Shown here: positions 53,601 through 64,000 of the stretch, in pieces
Layout of the letters: each line of letters opens with the position of its first letter
How positions within the stretch are numbered: position 1 is the stretch's first letter
Assembly: GCF_020184175.1 (NCBI RefSeq)
Contig: NC_065530.1
Span: 80,391,260 to 80,455,259 of the forward strand
Reading direction: 5' to 3'
Source of the DNA: Aphis gossypii
Taxonomy: Eukaryota > Arthropoda > Insecta > Hemiptera > Aphididae
Length of the DNA: 64,000 nt
Notes under the pieces: model-generated
What the model was told of the DNA's origin: nothing
Databases searched by the model: none
The model's input: only the letters and a program-made list of their open reading frames with translations
Made by a program: the position numbers and the translations under genes

Positions 53601-55449
53601 TTGGGAAAGTATAAAAATGAAAATAGACGATCTTTATGGTTGTTCATAGATTTATCTGCTTTTGGCTAAAGTTTGTTGTACGTAATAGTTTCTTTAAACC
53701 TATAAAGCTAAATAAATTACCAAGTCATTTCAGACAAGTGAAATAGATAGCGATAAATAATTTATAAAACCATTATATAAATCAAGAAAACTACTATCTG
53801 GATATGAGAATTAATAGTAGATCGAATAATCTTTGACAGAATAATAACTGGTGAAGGATGCTGAAAAGTCAACATGAACAAACTGGTGATGAAAAAACGA
53901 TATCCTCATTTAGCAAAGAGCATTATGGTTCACCTGTTTGTGTGTCAGGAGTGTACGCATACTGTGTGTCCAAAATGAATCTTATACTGACAAGTCGAAA
54001 GGCCATTGACATAACTCAATACTGGGCAATGTATTATATACAACTCGTCAACTCCACAAGATTACAATTTGTGATTTTATATTAAGCAATATTACATTAC
54101 TCTACTTAACCACACGTGCTACTATTTATTTTAGTGTTAATTATTATTTATTTGTTGTTTTAAATAGTTGCCTGATATAAAACAAGGAAATTTATAAAAT
54201 TAATCTTAATTAAAAATATAAAAAGTATAAGGACATATTATAATAATTTATCTATTAAATACTCGTACATATTGGTGCAAGCAAGTTATTATTATTGAAC
54301 AATAACATTTTGCGTATGTCATCGTATAAATATATAGGTACAAAGGTATTGAAAGTTCACCATCCGTTCAAATCCAAAACTAAGGCCCTGGGTCGTCAGT
54401 ATCATAGAAAATAGTTATATCTGTACAATGTGCAGGTTTATGACGTAGTTTTTTTTATATAATATACTTCGTAAGCATAACTCAAATTAACTAACTCTAG
54501 ATAACATTGAATCATATTTTCTCATTTATTAAATGCATGCAGTATTCATGTTTTTAACTTTAAGTTAAAAAACACGTGATTTTAAAATCTAATATTTTTG
54601 ACACCATAAGTTAAGCAAAATCACGTCTCACAACTCACGTGATCCTATAATATGTAGGTATATGAATACATTATAACTTTTAAATGTTAGGATTTGCATA
54701 GTATTCTAGTTAATTTAATCTCGGAAGTTAATTAAATTTATCGTTAAAACAAGCTCGGCTTATATAATATTAATCCTATTACTATATAGTATATATACAA
54801 TATACTATAATATAGTGTTTGTAGGTCGTACGGAGCACAAGTATTTTTATAGTCGCTCGAGTGCTCGACAACATCGTGTATATATTTTTAATCAGAATCA
54901 AATTTGAATTTGAAAGAGCATAAAATTAAAGAAATATTCTGATAATTTTTAATTCTATACGAATGCCTAGGCAAATATGCATGCGTGATGTAAGTAGGTA
55001 CGTATGTTTCTATGAGCGTTTGTAGTGATACACTGTAAATAATTTTATGTTAATATCACTACCTATACATCGTGAAATAACTTGCTTAAAATAATATAAT
55101 TACACGTGTACACATGAAATTGATGACAAAAAAAAAACCATTGTCACGTATACACAATCTGGAATTTCGTTGCAGTTAACAATGTTTGTATTATTGGTCA
55201 TAAATGTTTGGCGGCACAATTTATGTGATAATTTATTTTGGCGGTTGCAGGCGTATTATTATAGTATAACATCATAATATACTCACCGATGTCACACACG
55301 AGTGATCCGGGCTCCAAGTCGTGCAGGAACTGCGTCACCTTCGGCCACGGTTTGGTCCTTTGCGAGGGCTGGTACATCTCCTGGTAAGTGTCGTGCACGT
55401 AGGCCTTCTCCAACTCCAAGCTCCGGGCTAGGCGGTCGGCCCTGTCCAT
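47617..55449 (-). CDS. TRMT9B: tRNA methyltransferase 9-like protein (TRMT9B/KIAA1456 family)
   Basis: SAM-dependent methyltransferase-fold protein related to Trm9/ALKBH8, which modify wobble uridines; the Drosophila relative (fid, from memory) acts in neurons and stress responses. Nine exons, 55287-55449, 51897-52000, 51580-51771, 51376-51518, 51158-51302, 49728-51090, 49474-49665, 48556-49135 and 47617-48469, all in phase (3735 nt, 1244 aa). Seen: KAYVHDTYQEMY and KPWPKVTQFLHDL, SAM motif I DIGCGTGKYL, VCDNLTLPFKD, IAVIHHFSSTERR, LARVLRIGGRI, VWAMERR, then DVLMPWHKP. A long Ser/acidic region follows, ending in RYYHVFREGELDQLIEKH and NWCVVAEK, the conserved TRMT9B tail. ATG 55449 follows an in-frame TAA. 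The protein is about 2.7 times longer than human TRMT9B (about 454 aa); the extra length is disordered-looking. The last acceptor (AATAAAAG) is weak but is the only one keeping frame. Confidence 0.92.
48811..49026 (-). repeat. Twelve 18-bp tandem units in TRMT9B exon 8
   Basis: About twelve degenerate 18-bp units (plus-strand consensus GGGCTGGGATCTTCTTTC) encode a hexapeptide, consensus P-K-E-D-P-S, over some 72 residues. The units differ at several positions, so the array is not a fresh expansion. The opposite strand is also open, reading a Gly/Ser/Leu/Phe repeat. Confidence 0.92.
52001..55286 (-). other. First intron of TRMT9B
   Basis: A 3.3-kb intron from GTGAGT (next to 55287) to TTTTAG (next to 52000). 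It separates the N-terminus from SAM motif I, splitting the DIG|CGTG codon run. The stretch 52.9-54.1 kb is slightly less AT-rich and may be an eroded transposable element, but no motif was recognised; a 75-codon plus frame at 53858-54085 has no known domain. Confidence 0.7.
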
Positions 55450-55717
55450 GGCCCCGGCCCGGCTCGCCACCGAACCACGTCTGCAACCGCGCGCGGCGTG
55501 AGGATACCGTAGTTATTACCATATACTCGGTACGTGGCGCTGTACAGAGGCAAACGGCCGAGCGTCGGCGTCGGCGAACAACGACCACGACCATCTAACA
55601 TTTGAAGCGCTCGCGGGCATGGAGGTATACATGATACGCACGCACGGTAAAAACGGCCCGGCGTTTGAGCCGATCATTATTCATCCCGGTGACCGGGTCA
55701 CGGCGGCGTCGGTACCG

Positions 55718-55725
55718 TGACGTCA
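55718..55725. promoter_or_regulatory. Consensus CRE palindrome (first copy)
   Basis: TGACGTCA, the full cAMP-response element bound by CREB/ATF bZIP dimers, about 270 bp upstream of the TRMT9B start codon. Confidence 0.55.
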
Positions 55726-55741
55726 CGGGAAGCGCGTGACT

Positions 55742-55749
55742 TGACGTCA
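55742..55749. promoter_or_regulatory. Consensus CRE palindrome (second copy)
   Basis: A second perfect TGACGTCA exactly 24 bp from the first, within the same GC-rich promoter block. Confidence 0.55.
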
Positions 55750-56345
55750 CCGCCGCCGCCGGTCCCCTCTTCGCACGTATTGATCCCTCCCTCTAGACCC
55801 GGCGTACCCGCGCACAACGGATTCCACGGAAATCCCTTCGCACGCGATCCCGCCGCCACCCTCACCGGTGTGTGCGTTCTAAAATACAACCCACGAAACG
55901 CTTACGTAATAATAACTTGTTACACCGTAATAAAATGTATATAATTTTTTAATTTACAAAACGTCACGTTAAGTATGGTCGTTAGATTATTGTTATATTG
56001 TTATTATCGCCCGTTATACGCGGATACGGACGCTTACACATTTTTGGCGTACCCCAGCACCGAAACAGACCGTCGCACGCGATACTGCAGCACGACCCCA
56101 CGGCCCACGGATTTTCACGACCAAACCGACACCAATATAGTGATAATATTGTTTACTTCACGGGAAAAGAATTGCACGGGCGCCGCCGGAAATCCGTGTC
56201 GATTCGATCGTATTTTTATCACCGTTTATACGATAATATCGTCTGGCGTAGCAGAAATTTGCAGTCCATACACCGCGATATCGACCAAGTCCCAGAGATA
56301 ATTACGATATTCTATTTCGCGGAAACATTGTCTCCCACAGTTCGT

Positions 56346-59300
56346 CGCAGTATAAATGGAAACTGTGTCATAGGTATTAATTATCGGAAAAAAAAAGAAA
56401 ATCGCATTCGAATTGCACTATAAATAATATTTAAACCCTTAGGATAATATTATGTTGTTTGCATATACTACAAATTGCATTTCCGCAGCCACATAATAAT
56501 ATAATATATAGTTTATATAATAATATGTTACTCACTTAAAGTTATAATGACGCTTTTAGTTTCACTGTCGTCGTCATCACATTGCGATCGTGTATTTGTG
56601 GGTGTTTGAGGACTGTACGAAGTTATCGCATGGACATATATATGGTATATGTTTATTGATGTATATATACCCCGGCCGATTTATATCTATATACTTCTTT
56701 GTGTTTAAAAAAAAAACTCACACGCGCGCCTTTAGTAAATTGACTATAATGTAGTAAATTTATCAGTTCCAGTGGTTATTATTAATATTATAGTATCACA
56801 TGTAAAACAATAGTCGAAATATTCCTGTTTCCTGTATGGCGATCAAACGGTTTTTGAATTGTTTATAATATTTTTTATTTAATTTAATTTTTTTTTAAAA
56901 TTATTTGAACTTAGTTTTGACAACCGAGGGAAAAAAGTGTAAAAAAAAAAAACAAAAAAATAAACAAACGAGAGAGAGAGCTCCGAGGCGAACGTCGGAC
57001 GCCTCGTCTCGGAGGAATTACGGAAACAAACGGGCACCGCGGCTGCGAACGTATAATATGCAGGGGAATGATAGAGAGCACATGCGCCGTATCCGTGGGG
57101 TACAGCCAGGCGCAATGATGATGTCGATCGCGCGCGCGGCGTGTTTCGACTTTTATAGAGGTACACGAGCGCGTAAATAACTGACCGCACGCGACTCCTG
57201 CTGCAATAATAATAAATTAATAAGTCATAACAAGACATCAAAATATGTGAAAATAACGATAACATTTTATGATGCCTTCAAAATGTGTGTAACTAATTAT
57301 CCTAATTTTCTTGTATTTTGTAAGCAACATAATATTATGTTAAAAACTATGAATATTGTATTCTCGACTTAAAAAATACAAATAAAAAAAAAAAATGCCA
57401 ATTCATTCTCCTATCAATTTCGTATAAAATTTTATATTATTAAAACTGTGTATAATAATAAAAATAAAACAATTGATCGTTGATTTTTATAATTATTATG
57501 ATAATATGTTATAATCAAAAACCTAATGATATTAAACTTCATCTTTAAAATTACTGTTATTTAAATAAGGATTAAATATTACTAAAATATATTATAAATT
57601 TAAAATAATAATACATACTAGTTAAATTGTTGTACAAAAAGTTGTACAAATCAAGTCGTGTGAGATGAAAGATCATTGTATCGAAATCGCCTTAGAGGGA
57701 AAATTGCAATACATTTAAATCGTATATCTTGTTTTATTATGATAATATTTTATTATGTTATTTAGGTGTAACGATAATACTATATTATAATGATTTCTTC
57801 AATTGACGTTGCACAGATTGAAAAGGCGAAATGGCCGCGAGTCGTGTTTTCTGTATGCGCCTACATAGGTGATAGATATAATGATATTATATAAAATTCA
57901 AATGTAATAATTGTATATAGTTATGAATAAATAGGACGTACGATATTCTTAATATTATGTATATATATATTATATACTTATCGTGATGAAATCTCAAAAA
58001 TCGTGAAACGAAATATTGCCACAAACTCGTGGTGTATATACGCATCCAATATACGTAGGTACTTACTCGGCATATTGGTAGGTACTTATATTTATTTTTC
58101 ACGAATGTTTTATTTGTTTACCTAATGGTCAATTATTATTGATATGACCTCGTCATCGTATTGTAACTGATTGTGTGCAATATGAATTTGTTGTGATACA
58201 TAATATTAATTTTTTTTTAAATTCTTAGTAAAATAAATTAGGTATGATACGTAAATTTATTACCGAGTAATTTGTCACTGTCATTTACTGCGATATTATA
58301 ATAATTATTAGGTTGTGAAAAGTATTTATTTTTTATCTAAAGTAACCTATATATTGTATAGATATCAGATTCTAATATTTACTATTTACTCTTGTCGTGT
58401 TTGGTGACGACTATGATTTGATAATAATTTATAAAGTTTTCACTAAATAGCAAAATATACCACTAAATATACCTAATTATCTGTGAAACTGAAATCATAG
58501 TGACAAAGAGACGATAGTAATAAATTTTTTTAATGATTCTAATCATCTAATCGTATTATATTGCACTCTGCGTTTTGTAACAATAACTATTAATAATTTT
58601 AATATTATGTATTATCGTGTATGTTACACTATTAATGATTGTGACAAATGATGACATTTTAAATTTGCAAGTACCCACGAATTAATTTAAAATATTTATG
58701 ATAACATATAGATACAATACCGTCGAATTAATAAATCAGACGAGGGTACCGTTATATTATGGTTATTGATTATTATAAAGAAAATAATGGACGAAATCAC
58801 GGCTTGCGGAATATAGGGTAAGGAGTTCAGGACTTCAGGAGTGACGACGATTTGTTTCGACCTGAGACGACGCGATGCAGTTAAACACATATGTACTTGC
58901 GCAGTATTCCATCTGAAACACGCGCAGGCTCTAATCGCCGCTGCAGCATAGAAAATGAAGTGACCTAAATTTATTATCACCGGCCAATATTTTATAATTT
59001 ATACAACAGATAAGATACATTTTTAACGAAAATTATTTATTTTACATTATGCAAATCCCAAGGCATTCCTATGGTTCCTACTCGTTTATTGGTGACAGTT
59101 GAGATATAATGTTATAGTAATCTATCATGAACGTATAAGGTATACTTATAATAAAATGATAAAATATTAAGCTTAATTTTTTTTTAAATCTAATTTAGAT
59201 TGTTGTAATTTTAACAGTCAGTTGATTACCACCCGTCAACGGAAACTTTTACTGAGCCATTAGGTGGAAAGGGACGACAACAACAAGTGTGTGTTGTTCT

Positions 59301-62300
59301 CAACAAACTGCGATGTATTTTTACTTTGCATTTTAAAGTTAAGTAAATGTAAATAGGTACCTACCTGCCTATTATAATAATATATGATTTAATGAAAGAT
59401 TTCTAAAAATAAAAGTTTTAATAACAATAGGTATACATTTTTATTTTTATTATTCCAAAGCGGAATATTTTTCAGAGTACTTTAATATAAAAAATCTGAA
59501 TTTTAAACGAGTAGGTAGCTTATTAGTTATGGGTATTTAAAGTTTTGATGAACAGAGTGGGGTATCTCACAAATTGTTGTTCCAAAGTGAAGTAGGTATT
59601 CATCTAAACTTAGTTACTTTTAACTAATGGACTACTAGTCCAAAATTTGATTTTGAATTTGATGTTTCAATACACTCCAATAATATTTTGCTTCAAAATA
59701 TGAAATTAAAAATGTACTTTCATTTAAAAAAGTAAAACTTAAAAAAAAAAATATTTTCATGGACATAAATAGTTTTTGAAAAAAATTTTTTTTTTGATAA
59801 ATGAGAGTAACTTGATATTATGTAATTTATACTAAAATATATTGTAATAATATGATTATTTCTAATACTTCTCAGGCCCAGATAAAATACAAGATATGAT
59901 CTGCAATAACAGAACTGCAAAAGACGAAATGAACATTTAAAATAACCCTTATATAGCATGGCATGGATATAGTTTTAAGTCCTTTAACCATAATAAAACT
60001 ATATAGTTATTATAATATAGTTAATTTTTTTAAATCATATACGAGTAGAGTACCTATTTTAAACAGTGAAACTTTCATACAATGATACTATTTTTGAGAA
60101 CTAAATTTATTTAATTCTATTTAACGATTTTTTTTATAATTTATCTTGTTGTCCGTCGAGACTTTATGTTTTGTAAGTTTTACTGTAATTTTATTAATAA
60201 GCTTTCAATTATTATTTCCTAAAGTTTTGCTGTAACTCGATTTTTACATCATATTTAATACATTTTATGACGTACGTTTCTATAATAACTTACTAGTAGA
60301 TTATTGATTTTTGACTTGGACCGGGTGTTTAATAGTGTGTGGGATGACGTTATAATTATAAAGCCACAACGGGATGTTTATAAATTATTATGTACACTGA
60401 GCGGTTAAGCACGTATATCTCAACAATCGAACTGTTATAAAAAATGTGACATAATTTAATTGTATAATATTAATATGTAATAACCACGCTAAAAAATATC
60501 AAATTTAACATGACATGTTTTACCTATGTATGAATTACCTTTTTAGCTTTTAGATAAATTGTTTTTTTTAGATAAAAATAAATATTCAACAGTACCCACA
60601 AAATATAATAAATATTTATTTACGTGGAAATAAAATGACCTCTACAACACACATTGCATACTGATATCCCACATGCAACTTTATGTATTCTTAACGCCTA
60701 TATGAATGTACATTGCAGTTTGCCCACTCCATATTCAAGGAGTTTTAAATTTAACTTAACCTTAAAAACTTCGGAAGTTTCCACGTCTTTACTAATTTCG
60801 AAGACGTGTATGTATATTGTTATCACATTAAAATTATTCCATAGTATTCACTATTTTATGTGGTAGAACTATAATACTTTTGATAATTTAAAGTATAAAT
60901 ATATTTATATTTTATATTATGCTTATCGTAGAACATATAATTATAATTTTAATTAATAATAATGGGAATAACTATTGTTTTTTATTCGGTTAGAATAATG
61001 AAATATCGTGAGCATTACTTCTCCCAAATAAAATATAGTAATATCTAATTTTTTTTTTTTAAATATTGAAGAAAATAATTATACATAGAATGGACTACTT
61101 TAAAACTTTAAGTATGTATGTGTAATATCAAATATGTACTTATAATATTATTTATTATAGAAAATATATAATGCATATTATTACATTAAAACTTAGCATT
61201 GATAGTAATAATACTTAAAGTAATTTTGTTTTGTTTGTAATCGGGTAATTTTAACATAAGTCATAACTTTTTGTATTAAATAATATTGGTTATGACCTAT
61301 TCGTTATATCACATTTATAAATGTTAATGTGTCCTAATAATAGATAAGTGCTTAGATTTTACAGTCTTTCACTGGTGTATTGTAACATAATAATTTTTCT
61401 TGGTGGTCAATTGTGAGCCGCGGGAACCCAAAATGCTCTTGGGCCCTAAGGGCTAAGACTAATGTCCCCGTTGACCTATCTCATAAATAATGAAGTAGTT
61501 ACCCAGAGATCGCCTCTGGACACAACGCTTTCATTACATTTCAATTACACAGAATATTGGAATATGTATAATACATTGTAACTAAACACATAATGGTCAC
61601 TTTATAAATATAATTAAATTACTTGATATGACAATCTATTAATTAAATTTCAAAAGTTTCAAAATATGAATTTGAATTATGTTGATTATGAAGACGTACA
61701 AATCTCAGATTTGATGAGTATTGTCTTAAAAATTACATTTGTCGTCTTTATTATATATTTATATTATGATGTTTATTTTTTTGTGTTTCTGAAAAAATTT
61801 CATCATTGATTATGAGAGTAGTTACATTATTTTTTATGTACAAAACCACCCATTTAAATATTTTCCTCTTATCGAAGTGATTGATCAGATCTTATCTTTT
61901 TTCATCGGTTAAAAGTACTTACCCATATGTAGGTGTTTTTTATTTCGTAATATTCTGAAGTAAAACATATAATGCTATGTAACCCTACTGCACGTAACTT
62001 CCTATCTCAAATTAATTCCACCAGCATAGGCTTGTGAAAATTATACATTTAATGGTTGGTTAATGAATTTGTATGCCTAAAAATAAAAAAATAAAAAAAT
62101 AAAAACTTTGAATATTTGAAGCAAAAAAACACCTCTTTCGTTATAATGATACATAATCGTAGATTATTATTATTTAAGGTGTGATTTTATGCCCATTTTT
62201 CAACGGCTTTCGTCCTTCGTCCTCGGATTTTAAACGTGTAGATATTTTATTTATTATACTGTTTATTTTACTACGTATTTATTATACTCTAGGTACACGC

Positions 62301-64000
62301 GTTATAACCGTACATAACGTAAACCTATAACCGACACACGGTTAACTATATACTAGTTAGAAATATATACTTACCACCTATTAACCTGCAGTAAACTATA
62401 GTGTCTATACATATAAATATTATACAAGCAACACCTCTCGCGTCACTCTGTCCGATTTGCGATAGTCGAAAAGCTGTTACGGTCGATTCGTAACACTGCA
62501 GCAGCACCACAGACGATGGCGGTTTGCATGACGCGCCTGGAAGCGTTTCCGCGCAACTTCAAATTGTGACCATAAAAAATTTATCCGCTATCAAACACCG
62601 CCGTGGTTCAAAAAAAAGTAGCGTACACAGTCTGTTTGTCTTTTTCTCTCTCTCTCTCTCTCTGAATAGTTTTCTCTCGCTCTTTCTCACTTATAGGTGC
62701 TTATCTACAGCAGTTACTCAATTTAATAATACAAATTTAACAACGAATGAAACTGTGTAAATATACACAGTAAGTATACCTGTATTATTGTGAATGTGTG
62801 ATAATAGTACTTAAATGCGCATGCCAACAGAGTAGATCGTGTTGAAACTATTTATTAATATATATGAATATACATTGGTACTACAATGCCGTGTATATGT
62901 AACTTGTATATGATATATAAATATGTGTAATGCGAAATGTAGCGTTGATGGGTATAAATTATTCACGAAGGTTTTCCGGACAGAGTGTAAATGATAAATT
63001 AGATTTCGGGCTTCTATATCTACTTACAGGTACGTAGGTATAATAGGAATACATACCTTTCTTATTCAGTTATACGTCTGTAGTGTCCCCCGCTTGTCCT
63101 AATATTATACAACCATAAATCTTGTTGATTTTATAGAAATATTATTTTACGTAAAATTATAGCTATTATTGGTCAAAGTAGTAAACGAGGCACTTGCACG
63201 CGAGTATACGTATTATACTTATCGTGAGATAGGTGCGATAACTCCAAAATGTAAAAATGTGGGAATAATTTGTGAATGTTAATTTTTTAATTGAATAATT
63301 ATCGCACAAATATACTTAATACTTAGGTACATATTAGGCGAATTTTTGAAAATAATTAAACACAATTGTCTAGAAAAGTATTATAATTTTTGTAAATTTT
63401 TTTTTTTATATGATTTATGGTTATTGTAAAACGATATTTTTGAGAAAAAAAATAAGCTTTTACTATTTTTTTAAATGGAAATTAGATTTTTGTCTTCCAC
63501 TTCCACGCACAAAAAAAAATCACCTAGACTATATTGACATTTTTATAATTAAATTTATAAAATATGTTTTTTGTGTAGTTTACGTTTATACTTCCAATAA
63601 TTAGTTGAACACGATTTTGAATACCCTGAAGCTGTATAAACGACAAAAATTATTCAATTTGCAATTTTGTTTAAAACATAAGCTTTTTCGCTTATTATGT
63701 ACACAAACGTTGCCAGATTGCAGGGTAATACGATTCCGCATGGTTATTGGTTGTTTTTTTTTCGGTCACTAACTACAGTTGTATGTATGTTCAATATTTA
63801 AAAGAAAAACAAAAACCAAAGTTTATTGAACTATGAAGTATGAATTATATATTATGTTCATATATCAACACAATAACTATATAATACTACTAAATATTTA
63901 ATGAGCACAAAAAAGACTTTAGAGCTTATTATCATAAATAAGTGCGGCTTACATTTGTATTAGTTACATATAAATTTAACAAATGTTGAAATATATTATA
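56346..64000. other. AT-rich region upstream of TRMT9B, no gene recognised
   Basis: About 7.6 kb of mostly AT-rich sequence. GC-richer islands at about 56975-57185 and 62430-62660 could be promoters or non-coding first exons, but no splice-supported coding exon was found. A patch at 61418-61480 with GGGCCCTAAGGGC looks like a transposable-element remnant. Short ORFs here lack recognisable domains. Confidence 0.5.
62644..62663. repeat. (TC)n microsatellite
   Basis: About ten TC dinucleotides in a row beside a GC-richer island, followed by further TCTC-rich sequence to about 62690. Confidence 0.85.

Larger units (their letters stand above)
55450..56345 (-). promoter_or_regulatory. CpG-dense promoter region of TRMT9B
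   Basis: Directly upstream of the TRMT9B start, this roughly 0.9-kb block is far richer in G+C and CpG than the window average. It contains two perfect CRE palindromes (TGACGTCA) and GCC/CGG runs around 55695-55765. Open frames on both strands here are composition effects. Confidence 0.6.

Noticed and set aside
53858..54085. 75-codon plus ORF in TRMT9B intron 1
   Set aside because: No known motif; considered as a transposon fragment, but no reverse transcriptase or transposase signature was seen.
55450..55470. GTG start upstream of the TRMT9B ATG
   Set aside because: A normal ATG at 55449 follows in the same frame after an in-frame stop; a non-ATG start is not needed.
55292..55944. Several overlapping ORFs in the TRMT9B first exon and promoter
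   Set aside because: Arg/Pro/Ser-rich frames on both strands are explained by the local CpG-rich composition.
61418..61480. Possible structured RNA or element with GGGCCCTAAGGGC
   Set aside because: A palindromic core is visible but no paired ends or fold support could be established by eye.

Overview
The window looks like nuclear DNA of an insect, most likely an aphid. It is very AT-rich, its genes have many introns (several of 60-110 nt), and short TAGGTACCTA-type palindromes and small hAT-like inverted-repeat elements are scattered through the intergenic DNA. The aphid call is inference from composition and gene content; the exon structures below were rebuilt by eye from splice signals, reading phase and family similarity.

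Layout. 0.6-3.6 kb (minus): a three-exon major-facilitator sugar-transporter-like gene with an unusually GC-rich last exon. 6.5-15.0 kb (minus): a complete 20-coding-exon Atrophin/RERE (Drosophila Grunge) co-repressor gene of 1481 aa, with a probable 5' non-coding exon near 20.1 kb. 20.9-22.2 kb (plus): cytosolic NADP-dependent isocitrate dehydrogenase, lying head to head with the Atrophin 5' exon. 30.9-32.6 kb (plus): APC11, the RING subunit of the anaphase-promoting complex, whose last exon overlaps in another frame the start of a FAM89/LRAP25-like open reading frame. 35.0-37.9 kb (minus): TMEM33. 47.6-55.4 kb (minus): a nine-exon TRMT9B-type tRNA methyltransferase-like gene of 1244 aa, starting in a GC-rich CpG-dense promoter with two perfect CRE sites. 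The remaining DNA (about 3.6-6.3, 22.4-30.6, 32.7-34.8, 38.4-47.2 and 56.4-64 kb) is AT-rich intergenic sequence or intron with MITE-like fragments and low-complexity runs.

The genes are ordinary cellular functions (chromatin co-repression, NADPH supply, cell-cycle ubiquitination, ER membrane shaping, tRNA-methyltransferase family signalling) and do not form a pathway. The most interesting item is the APC11/FAM89 locus, where two conserved proteins use the same exon in different frames. No virus, toxin, CRISPR or prokaryotic element was seen.
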